From Streptomyces plumbidurans (GTDB lineage Bacteria; Actinomycetota; Actinomycetes; Streptomycetales; Streptomycetaceae), in the NCBI RefSeq assembly GCF_019857225.1, contig NZ_JAFJSY010000078.1, positions 1-54,878 on the forward strand: a stretch of 54,878 nt of DNA, written 5' to 3'. Position numbers and translations under genes: made by a program. Below, in pieces: positions 1 through 7,233 of the stretch. Positions within the stretch are counted from its first letter, which is position 1, and the number at the start of each line of letters is the position of its first letter. Below the pieces are notes generated by a model. That model had not been told where the DNA came from, did not search any database, and saw only the letters and a list, made by a program, of their open reading frames with translations.

Positions 1-1114
1 TCCCGGTGCGCCGCAGCCGCCCGGTGCGCCCGGGATGCCGCCGCATGTCGCGCCGCCCGTGCCGCCCGGTGCGATGCCTCCGCCGGGGCAGGCGGGGCCC
101 GGTCCGCAGCCGTCGTACGGCTATCCGCAGCCGCAGGGGCAGCCGACGGTGGGCCCCGGCTACCAGGCCGTGCTGCGCTATCGCGCGCAGGACGGGTCCG
201 AGCAGCAGTTGATCAGGCGGTCGGCGCCGGGCACCCCGCACCCGGAGTGGCAGATCTTCCATGAGCTGCGCGCCATGAACGTGCCGCCGGACCAGGTGTT
301 GGAGCTGCACACGGAGCTGGAATCGTGCGCGCTGCCGGGTGCGTACTGTGCGCGGATGATCCGTGAGCAGTGGCCGCAGGCGCGGCTGGCGTCGATCGCC
401 CCGTACGGCACGGATCATGCGAGCCGGCAGCAGGGCATGCAGCAACTGATCGCGCACCAGGGCGAGTTGCACCAGGTCGCGGACGGTCCGGCGCGTCCGG
501 CGCCGGTGCGTGCGTCGCTGCCGCCGGTGCAGGCGGCGCCGCCGATCCCGCCGGAGAGCATCGCGCAGGAGCTGGCGGGTGCCTTCGGACCGGGCGTCTT
601 CCGGTTCGAGCAGGTGGCGGTGTCCCGGCAGGGTGTGCCGCCGGTCGTGGCGCAGGGGCTGGTCATGGGCGGGCTGCCGATGGACATGGGCCCGTTCTTC
701 TGGGCGCAGGCCCAGCCGGGCCGGCCCGTGCCGACGCTCGCAGAACTGGCGCAGGAGCGCGGTGTGCAGCCGGCTTCCGACGCGGGCTCGTACCTGGTCA
801 TGGGCAGCGACTTCGGCAAGGCGATCTGTGTGCAGTACGGCACGGCGAACATCGTGGCCGTGCCGGTGGAGTCGGGCCCGGGCGGGGCGCCGGTGCCGCC
901 GCAGTTCGTGAACACGGGGCTGCCCGAGTTCCAGCGGTGCATGGCGCTGCTGGGCCGGATGTGGCGTCTGAGGTTCGGGCTGAACCAGGAGCAGGCGGGC
1001 CGCTGGACCGTCGACTTCCAGGCGCAGCTGGCCTCCCTCGACCCGGCGGCGCTCGGCTCGCCGGAGAGCTGGTGGTCGGTGCTGCTGGAGCAGATGTGGG
1101 ACGGGCTGCTGTGA
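1..1114 (+). CDS. SUKH-4 immunity-like protein with deaminase-like domain (5' partial)
   Basis: The reading frame is open from the first base of the window, so the true start lies upstream. The visible part opens with a Pro/Gly/Gln-rich linker of about 45 residues. Next comes a segment with HPEW and then HTELESC followed by PGAYC, which resembles the zinc-ligand pattern of toxin-type nucleic acid/nucleotide deaminases. The C-terminal half (from about IAQELAGAFGP to the WWSVLLEQMWDGLL end) looks like the SUKH-4 fold of immunity proteins in polymorphic toxin systems. Having both in one chain is known among actinomycete proteins. Whether the deaminase part is active cannot be told. A strong hairpin follows the stop. 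I am fairly sure of the SUKH-4 part and less sure of the deaminase part. Confidence 0.65.
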   Translation, partial: PGAPQPPGAPGMPPHVAPPVPPGAMPPPGQAGPGPQPSYGYPQPQGQPTVGPGYQAVLRYRAQDGSEQQLIRRSAPGTPHPEWQIFHELRAMNVPPDQVLELHTELESCALPGAYCARMIREQWPQARLASIAPYGTDHASRQQGMQQLIAHQGELHQVADGPARPAPVRASLPPVQAAPPIPPESIAQELAGAFGPGVFRFEQVAVSRQGVPPVVAQGLVMGGLPMDMGPFFWAQAQPGRPVPTLAELAQERGVQPASDAGSYLVMGSDFGKAICVQYGTANIVAVPVESGPGGAPVPPQFVNTGLPEFQRCMALLGRMWRLRFGLNQEQAGRWTVDFQAQLASLDPAALGSPESWWSVLLEQMWDGLL

Positions 1115-1165
1115 CCTGCCCCTGACGCATCCGCCGCTGACGCGTTCGCGCTGCTTGGACCCCGA

Positions 1166-1204
1166 GGGCCGGGCCGGTCGTTTCGACGACTGGCCCGGCC
1201 CTTT
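1166..1204 (+). terminator. Rho-independent-type hairpin
   Basis: GGGCCGGGCC (1166-1175) pairs with GGCCCGGCCC (1192-1201), with an inner GTCG/CGAC extension and a short T run after it. It ends the SUKH-4 gene. Confidence 0.8.
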
Positions 1205-1341
1205 GGCGTGCGAACGCCGTGCGGTCGTCGTGCGACCGCGAGCGTCGCCCGGAGTGTCGCGTTATGAAGACTTCCGTCCGATATATCAAGATGTGCGCGA
1301 AATCATCATTTCGCGCCCACTCGGCGGAGAGGGGTCCCAGG

Positions 1342-2229
1342 ATGCGCGGCACGCCGGTCTTGCCCCACGGCTTCGGAGGCCTGCGGGGGCGTGGCTACTG
1401 TCCCGAGCAGGTCGAGGCCCTCGCCGAGGCGCTGGCCCAGGACCGGGACGCCGCCTGGGAGCGGGCGGCCCGGCTCACCGTGCTGGCCCGGGACATGGAG
1501 GTGGAGGCCGAGCTGCTGCAGGAGCATGTGGCGCAGCTGGCCCCACAGTCGTACGAGACCCTCGGCGAGGGTGCGCGGCGGCTGTTCCAGTCGGCGCTGG
1601 AGGAGGCCGAGGCGGTACGGGAGCGGGCGCGGCAGGAGGCCCGGCGGCTGCACGAGGAGGCCGAGGAGCACGCGGACGGCGTGCGGGAGGCAGCGCAGGC
1701 GCACGCCGACACCGTGCGCGCCGAGGCCGAGGACCGGGCCCGTCACCGGCTGCTCGCGGCGCAGGCCGAGGCGGACGAGATCCGTGTCGATGCCCGGCGT
1801 GCGGTGAAGGAGGGCCGCGGCGAGGCGCTGACCGCGCTGCGGGAGGTGCGCCGGCGTACCGCCGCGATGCTCACCGAGCAGGCCGCGGAGTGCGCACGGC
1901 GGTGGGCCGAGGTGGAGCAGCTGGAGTCCGACCGGTTCGCCGGGCGCGATGCCCTGGGGGCCGAGCGCACGGCCCGCGCGGAGGCGGAACTGGCCGCGGC
2001 GGAGCGGGAGTTCGCGCAGGCGGAGGAGTTCGACCGGCGCAGCCAGGAGGAGGCACGCGAGCGTGCCGCCGAGATCCTGGCGGCGGCTCGCTCGCGTGCG
2101 GAGCAGATCGCCCGGGAGACGGAGCTGGTGCTGCGCGAGCACGAGGAGCGGTCCGGCGGCGTGCAGGCGGAGATGGACGTCGTACGCAACAGTCTTACGG
2201 CGCTGACGGGTTCGGCGTCGGGGGAGTGA
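1342..2229 (+). CDS. Coiled-coil protein of the streptomycete 'cellulose-binding protein' type
   Basis: A 295-residue protein dominated by Ala, Glu and Arg. From about residue 20 to 280 it is nearly continuous heptad-like coiled coil with almost no Gly or Pro. Proteins like this are often labelled cellulose-binding in Streptomyces, but the architecture is closer to the cytoskeletal or polarisome-type coiled coils (DivIVA, Scy and FilP relatives). The function is unproven. I chose the ATG at 1342 because GGAGAGGGG sits about eight bases upstream. The longer frame from 1219 or 1264 has no ribosome site. It is flanked by hairpins on both sides, so it is probably monocistronic. Confidence 0.7.
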   Translation: MRGTPVLPHGFGGLRGRGYCPEQVEALAEALAQDRDAAWERAARLTVLARDMEVEAELLQEHVAQLAPQSYETLGEGARRLFQSALEEAEAVRERARQEARRLHEEAEEHADGVREAAQAHADTVRAEAEDRARHRLLAAQAEADEIRVDARRAVKEGRGEALTALREVRRRTAAMLTEQAAECARRWAEVEQLESDRFAGRDALGAERTARAEAELAAAEREFAQAEEFDRRSQEEARERAAEILAAARSRAEQIARETELVLREHEERSGGVQAEMDVVRNSLTALTGSASGE

Positions 2230-2235
2230 CCGGCG

Positions 2236-2259
2236 GGCCGGGGCGTGCGGGCCCCGGCC
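2236..2259. terminator. GC-rich hairpin between convergent genes
   Basis: GGCCGGGGC (2236-2244) pairs with GCCCCGGCC (2251-2259) in the gap between the coiled-coil gene and the symporter gene, which converge here. There is no T tract. It could serve both strands. Confidence 0.5.
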
Positions 2260-2286
2260 GTGCGCCGTCGCCGGCGCGCCTCGTGC

Positions 2287-3897
2287 TCAGCCGCTTCTGC
2301 GCACCGCTCCCGCCAGGATCCAGCCCTCCACCGCCTCGTACTGGTGGCGCTGTTCCTCGGCGGCCCTGCGGCCGGAGATGGCGGTGCCGAGCCAGCCGAA
2401 GGCGAAGCCCAGCGGGATCGTCACCAGGCCCGTCGTGGTGAACGGGAACCAGTTGAAGTCGGCGTCGGGGAACGCCGAGATGGGCGAGCCGGAGACCAGG
2501 TTGGTGCCCGGCATCAGCACCAGGACCGCTGCCGTGCCGCCGATGAGGGTCCACAGCAGGCCGGTTCGGGTGTAGCGGCGCCAGAAGAGGCTGTAGACGA
2601 GGGCGGGGGCGAGGGCGGAGGCGCCCAGGCAGAAGGAGAGCGTCACCAGGGGCTGCAGGCTGCGGTGCTGGACGAGGGTGGCCAGCAGGATCGCCGGAGC
2701 ACCGACCGCGAGGGCCGAGACCCGGGCCAGGGTCATCTCGCGCCGCTCCGACATCTCCTGGACGCGGGTGGCGAAGACGTCGTGGGCGAGCGAGTTGGCG
2801 CAGGCGAGGATCATGCCCGCGACGGAGGCCAGCAGGGTCAGGAAGATCGCGGTGGTGACCGTGGTGAACAGGAACGTTTCCGCGGTGGAGACGTCCGGGC
2901 CGAAGGCGGCGCGTGAGCCCAGCAGATAGGCCGTGTTGCCCTGCGGGTCGGCCCCCGCGATCGTCGCCCGCCCGATGAGCGCCGTGGCGCCGAAGCCGAT
3001 CACCGTGATGATGAGGACGAACAGCACCACCAGCGACACCGCCCACGACATGGAGCGCCGCACCTGGCGGGCGCTGCGCGCGGTGTACATGCGCATGGTG
3101 ACGTGCGGCAGGCAGGCGCCGCCGATGACGACCGTCAGCTCCGAGGTGATCATGTCCAGACGGGGGTGGGAGCTGCCCGCGAACTGCACCCCGGAGTGCA
3201 GGAAGCGGGAGCCGACCCCGCTCTGGCCTGCGGCCGTGTGGAACAGCGCGCCCGGGTCCCAGTCGAAGCGGCGCAGCATCAGTACGGCGACCACGGCGCC
3301 CGATCCCAGGAGCATCACGATCTTCAGGATCTGGATGAGGGCGGTGCCCTTCATGCCGCCGATGGCCGCGTAGCTGATCATCAGGGCGCCCAGGCCGATG
3401 ATGCAGCCGGTCTTGAGCGCGTCGGCGGAGAAGCCCAGGATGAAGGCCAGCAGCTGTCCCGTTCCGGCCAGTTGGACCAGCATCAGGGGCAGCAGCGCGG
3501 CGATGGTCACCGCGCAGGCGGTGATGCGCACGGTGCGGCCCGGCATGCGCCGCGCGAGGGCGTCGCCCATGGTGAACCGGCCCGCGTTGCGCAGGGGTTC
3601 GGCCAGCAGGAACATCAGCAGCATCAGCGACAGGGCGGTGCTCAGGGCGAGCGCGATCCCGTCGTAGCCGCACAGGGCGATCACGCCGCCGGTGCCCAGC
3701 ACGCTCGCCGCGGAGATGTAGTCGCCCGCGATCGCGAGGCCGTTGCGCATGGGGGAGAGGGAGCCGTAGCCGGTGTAGAACTCGTCGAGGTCGTCGCCGT
3801 CGGGGCCCGTCATCACGCACAGCAGCAGCGTGATCGTGGCGACCGCGGAGAAGGCGACCAGGGACATGGCCTGGGCGTTGCCGCTGAAGTGGGTCAT
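2287..3897 (-). CDS. Sodium:solute symporter, acetate permease (ActP) type
   Basis: A 536-residue, highly hydrophobic protein with about 13 membrane segments, matching the solute:sodium symporter family. The N-terminal part (DEFYTGYGSLSPMRNGLAIAGDYISAASVLG) is typical of the ActP/cation-acetate branch. It should import acetate or a similar short carboxylate driven by a cation gradient. Its ATG overlaps the stop of the upstream DUF485 gene by four bases (ATGA), and GGGAGG lies upstream. This two-gene order is the usual yjcH-actP arrangement, which supports acetate as substrate. I see no disrupting change. Confidence 0.85.
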   Translation of the reverse strand: MTHFSGNAQAMSLVAFSAVATITLLLCVMTGPDGDDLDEFYTGYGSLSPMRNGLAIAGDYISAASVLGTGGVIALCGYDGIALALSTALSLMLLMFLLAEPLRNAGRFTMGDALARRMPGRTVRITACAVTIAALLPLMLVQLAGTGQLLAFILGFSADALKTGCIIGLGALMISYAAIGGMKGTALIQILKIVMLLGSGAVVAVLMLRRFDWDPGALFHTAAGQSGVGSRFLHSGVQFAGSSHPRLDMITSELTVVIGGACLPHVTMRMYTARSARQVRRSMSWAVSLVVLFVLIITVIGFGATALIGRATIAGADPQGNTAYLLGSRAAFGPDVSTAETFLFTTVTTAIFLTLLASVAGMILACANSLAHDVFATRVQEMSERREMTLARVSALAVGAPAILLATLVQHRSLQPLVTLSFCLGASALAPALVYSLFWRRYTRTGLLWTLIGGTAAVLVLMPGTNLVSGSPISAFPDADFNWFPFTTTGLVTIPLGFAFGWLGTAISGRRAAEEQRHQYEAVEGWILAGAVRRSG

Positions 3898-4331
3898 CGT
3901 GCCGCCTCCCGCTTGGCGTCCACCTCGGACTGCTTGCGGATACGGGCGGCGATCGGGTCGACGTTGCGCCGGGCCGTGTGCTCGTACAGCGCGATGGCCA
4001 GCCAGGTGACCGGGACCTGCAGCAGGGCGAGCAGCAGTCCGGTGGGCAGTCCGTCGGCGATCTCGCTCGTCATCAGCGACGGTGCGAATGCCGACAGGAT
4101 GAGGAACAGCGTGAAGTAGCCGAGCGCGGTGAGGGTGGCGGTGCGCCGCTGCCAGCGGTAGGCGCTGCGCAGGATGCGCAGATCGCTGTGGTGCCCGAGG
4201 GCGGGTTCGGCCGGCCGGCGCCGGGCGGCCTGCGGCGGGTCGGTCAGGGGCGGTTGCCAGGGGTAGGTCAGGTCGTACGCGGGCGACACGGTGGGGCGCG
4301 GGGGTGGATGCGGGGACGGGTCGTAGGACAT
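3894..4331 (-). CDS. DUF485 (YjcH-like) small membrane protein
   Basis: A 145-residue protein with a Pro-rich N-terminus of about 45 residues and two hydrophobic segments (around residues 65-85 and 95-115). The C-terminus is basic. This is the DUF485 family that is normally co-transcribed with acetate/cation symporters and may assist them. The ATG at 4331 has AAGGAG eight bases upstream. It overlaps the symporter start by four bases, indicating translational coupling. The promoter should lie in 4332-4450, but I could not assign clear -35/-10 boxes. Confidence 0.8.
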   Translation of the reverse strand: MSYDPSPHPPPRPTVSPAYDLTYPWQPPLTDPPQAARRRPAEPALGHHSDLRILRSAYRWQRRTATLTALGYFTLFLILSAFAPSLMTSEIADGLPTGLLLALLQVPVTWLAIALYEHTARRNVDPIAARIRKQSEVDAKREAAR

Positions 4332-4506
4332 ACCGGTGCTCCTTGAGCGGCTCGGGGCCGGTCCGGCGGAGGCTACTCGTCGGTACTGACGTGGCGCGAG
4401 GTTTTCACCAAACTGGTCGGTCGGTACGCGCTTACTTCACTGACCTGCGGTGTTACCCGCGTTAACTCAGACTTTTGACGGTCAGTCGGTCCGTTCGGTC
4501 GGTGCG

Positions 4507-4547
4507 GTCAGCCCGGTCAGCCCGGTCAGCCCGGGCAGCCCGGTCAG
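4507..4547. repeat. 9-bp tandem repeat at the end of the MFS gene
   Basis: GTCAGCCCG occurs at 4507, 4516 and 4525, as GGCAGCCCG at 4534, then a partial GTCAG. The last partial copy contains the MFS stop codon (4544-4546). Confidence 0.85.
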
Positions 4548-6091
4548 TCCTTGAGGACGGGGAAGCGGCGGGGCGCGAGGAAGAGCAGGACCAGGAAGGC
4601 CGCGGCGGCCGCGCAGCCCGCGCCCGCGTACACCGAGTGCACCGCGTCCGCGATCGCCCGCCGCGTCGCCTCCGGCACCGCGCCCGCATCCAGACCCCGG
4701 GTCACCGAGTCCAGGTCGCCCGCGCCGCCGAGGCGGGAGGCGAGCACGCCGTTGGCGACCGCGCCGAAGACCGAGGCGCCGATCGTCTGGCCTGTCTGCC
4801 GGCAGAACAGGACGGACGCCGTCGCCGTCCCCCGCTCCGACCACCGCACCGTCGACTGCACGCCCACGATCAGCGGCAACTGGAAGACGCCGAGGGCGGC
4901 GCCGAGGCACAGCATCAGCAGCGCCGGCTGCCAGGCGGCACCGGGATAGGGCAGGAAGGGGAAGGCGAACAGGATCAGCGCAGCCGTCCCGATGCCTAGC
5001 ATCGCCGTGTTGCGAAAGCCGATCCTGCGGTACACGTGCTGGCTCAGGGCCGCCGACACCGGCCAGCTCAACGTCCATACGGACAGCACGAATCCGGCAC
5101 TCACCGGCGCGAGGCCGAGCACCGCCTGCGCATACGTCGGCAGGAAGACGCTCGGCGCCACCATCAGCAGCCCGAGTGCGGCCAGCGCCAGATTCACCGC
5201 CGCGATCGTACGGCGGCGCCACACCCACCCGGGAATGATCGGCTCGGCCGCCCGGCGCTCCACCAGGACCACAACCACGGCGAGCACAAGTCCCGTACCG
5301 AACAAGGCCGTTGAGGGCGCCGACAGCCAGGGCCAGGCCACCCCGCCCTGCACCAGCGCGGTCAGCAGGACGCCGCCGCAGGCGAACACCGCCAGCGCGC
5401 CCGCCCAGTCGATGCGGGGCCGACCGGCCGACTCCCGTGCGGGCTCGTGGAGATGACGGACGATCAGCCACAACGCCAGTGCGCCGATGGGGAGGTTGAT
5501 CAGGAAGATCCAGCGCCAGTCGGCGTAGGCCGCCAGGATCCCGCCGAGTCCGGGTCCTGCCACCGCCGACACCGCCCACACCGTGGACAGCCTGGCCTGG
5601 ATCCGGGGGCGGTCCCTGAGGGGGTAGAGGTCGGCGGCGAGCGTCTGGACGGTGCCCTGCAACGCCCCGCCGCCCAGGCCCTGCACGATCCGGAACGCGA
5701 TCAGCGCGCCCATGCTCCAGGCCATACCGCACAGCAGCGAGCCGAGCAGGAAGACGGACGCGCCGGCGACCAGGACCGGCTTGCGGCCGAAGGTGTCGGA
5801 CAGCTTGCCGTAGACGGGGAGGGTCACCGTGACCGCGAGCAGATAGCCGGAGAAGAGCCAGGAGAAGACGGAGAAGCCGCCGAGGTCGCCGACGATCTGC
5901 GGTACGGCCGTCGAGACGATGGTGGCGTCGAGTGCGGGCAGCGCCGTCGCCAGCATCAGCGCGGCGACCACAGCCCCCCGTCCGGGGGTGCCCGGCGATC
6001 GCTCGTCCGCGACCGACGCCCGTATCTCCGTGTCCCCCTGGTCCACCGGATTCCTTCCCCGTGCATCCATCCGCCGGGACAACTGTGCCAC
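4544..6091 (-). CDS. MFS drug-type exporter, DHA2 (EmrB/QacA) family
   Basis: About 515 residues with some 14 hydrophobic segments. It has the MFS motif A (GKLSDTFGRKP) after the second segment and the ALDATIVSTAVPQIV opening typical of DHA2 proton-driven multidrug exporters. The substrate is unknown. I place the start at GTG 6091 because GTGAGGTG lies just upstream. An ATG at 6070 is the alternative but has no good ribosome site, and a longer TTG frame reaches 6145. No regulator gene is adjacent. The stop codon lies in a 9-bp tandem repeat. Confidence 0.8.
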   Translation of the reverse strand: MAQLSRRMDARGRNPVDQGDTEIRASVADERSPGTPGRGAVVAALMLATALPALDATIVSTAVPQIVGDLGGFSVFSWLFSGYLLAVTVTLPVYGKLSDTFGRKPVLVAGASVFLLGSLLCGMAWSMGALIAFRIVQGLGGGALQGTVQTLAADLYPLRDRPRIQARLSTVWAVSAVAGPGLGGILAAYADWRWIFLINLPIGALALWLIVRHLHEPARESAGRPRIDWAGALAVFACGGVLLTALVQGGVAWPWLSAPSTALFGTGLVLAVVVVLVERRAAEPIIPGWVWRRRTIAAVNLALAALGLLMVAPSVFLPTYAQAVLGLAPVSAGFVLSVWTLSWPVSAALSQHVYRRIGFRNTAMLGIGTAALILFAFPFLPYPGAAWQPALLMLCLGAALGVFQLPLIVGVQSTVRWSERGTATASVLFCRQTGQTIGASVFGAVANGVLASRLGGAGDLDSVTRGLDAGAVPEATRRAIADAVHSVYAGAGCAAAAAFLVLLFLAPRRFPVLKD

Positions 6092-6444
6092 TTGCACCTC
6101 ACGCCGCGGCAGGGCGCACGGTGATGGGCGGGTGGGTGGAGCCAACCCTTAGACCGGCTCCACCCGTCGGTGGAGACCCCTTAGGGGTTCCTCCGTACTA
6201 CGGCTCGGGGAGGGTTCGTACCGCTGGAGGACGAGACGGGCGCCGGGCGTCCTTAACCTGGCTTTATGCCGCTGGGGGGCGGCTGACCGAACCGGCGGGG
6301 GTGGGGTTTTCCCCCGTAGAAGAGGGTGCTGGGCACCAGCGCGCGGGACCCCCTCCCGGGACCAGACTCATCGACGTACCAGTTCGAACGACATCCGAAC
6401 CACATCCGAGTGACACACGCACTGCCCGACATAGGAGACAAACC
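6092..6444. promoter_or_regulatory. Divergent promoter region, MFS exporter / ABC transporter
   Basis: A 353-bp gap between divergent genes with no credible ORF. It contains a small inverted repeat GGTGC-TGG-GCACC near 6326 and an AGGAGA ribosome site at 6433-6438 for the ABC ATPase. I could not assign a confident -35/-10 pair. Confidence 0.4.
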
Positions 6445-7233
6445 ATGACTTCGGCCGTGACCATTCCCAGGCACGGGGGCACTGGAGGGCGTACGGCCGT
6501 TGCCGCGCGAGCGCGACAGGTCGTCAAGGCATACGGGTCCGGGGAGACCCGCGTCGTCGCCCTCGACCATGTCGACGTGGACATCGCCCGTGGCCAGTTC
6601 ACCGCGATCATGGGCCCCTCGGGGTCCGGCAAGTCCACGCTGATGCACTGCCTCGCCGGGCTCGACACCGTGACCTCCGGTCAGATCTATCTGGACGAGA
6701 CCGAGATCACCGGGCTCAAGGACAAGAAGCTCACCCAGCTGCGCCGGGACCGGATCGGGTTCATCTTCCAGGCGTTCAACCTGCTGCCGACGCTGAACGC
6801 GCTGGAGAACATCACGCTGCCCATGGACATCGCCGGGCGCAAGCCCGACAAGCAGTGGCTGGCGCGGGTCGTCGACACCGTCGGGCTCTCCGACCGGCTC
6901 AGGCACCGGCCCAGCCAGCTCTCCGGCGGCCAGCAGCAGCGCGTCGCCGTGGCCCGTGCGCTGGCCGCCCGGCCTGAGATCATCTTCGGTGACGAGCCCA
7001 CCGGAAACCTGGACTCCCGTGCGGGCGCCGAGGTGTTGGGCTTCCTGCGGCGCTCCGTCGACGAGCTCGGACAGACCATCGTGATGGTCACGCACGACCC
7101 GGTCGCCGCCTCGTACGCGGACCGTGTGCTGTACCTCGCCGACGGCCGGATCGTCGACGAGATGTACAAGCCCACCGCCGAGGCCGTCCTGGACCGCATG
7201 AAGGACTTCGACGCCCGGGGGCGTACGTCATGA
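6445..7233 (+). CDS. ABC transporter ATPase, MacB/LolD-like
   Basis: 262 residues. Walker A GPSGSGKST is at 57-65, the signature is LSGGQQQRVAVARAL, Walker B plus D-loop is IIFGDEPTGNLDS, and the switch histidine is in VMVTHDP. The FxxLxxLNALENITLPM region is typical of ATPases paired with FtsX-like permeases that move lipids, peptides or drugs, or sense envelope stress. AGGAGA precedes ATG 6445. The stop overlaps the permease ATG (ATGA), so the two proteins are made together. It is closely similar to the ATPase at 37776-38576. Confidence 0.92.
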   Translation: MTSAVTIPRHGGTGGRTAVAARARQVVKAYGSGETRVVALDHVDVDIARGQFTAIMGPSGSGKSTLMHCLAGLDTVTSGQIYLDETEITGLKDKKLTQLRRDRIGFIFQAFNLLPTLNALENITLPMDIAGRKPDKQWLARVVDTVGLSDRLRHRPSQLSGGQQQRVAVARALAARPEIIFGDEPTGNLDSRAGAEVLGFLRRSVDELGQTIVMVTHDPVAASYADRVLYLADGRIVDEMYKPTAEAVLDRMKDFDARGRTS

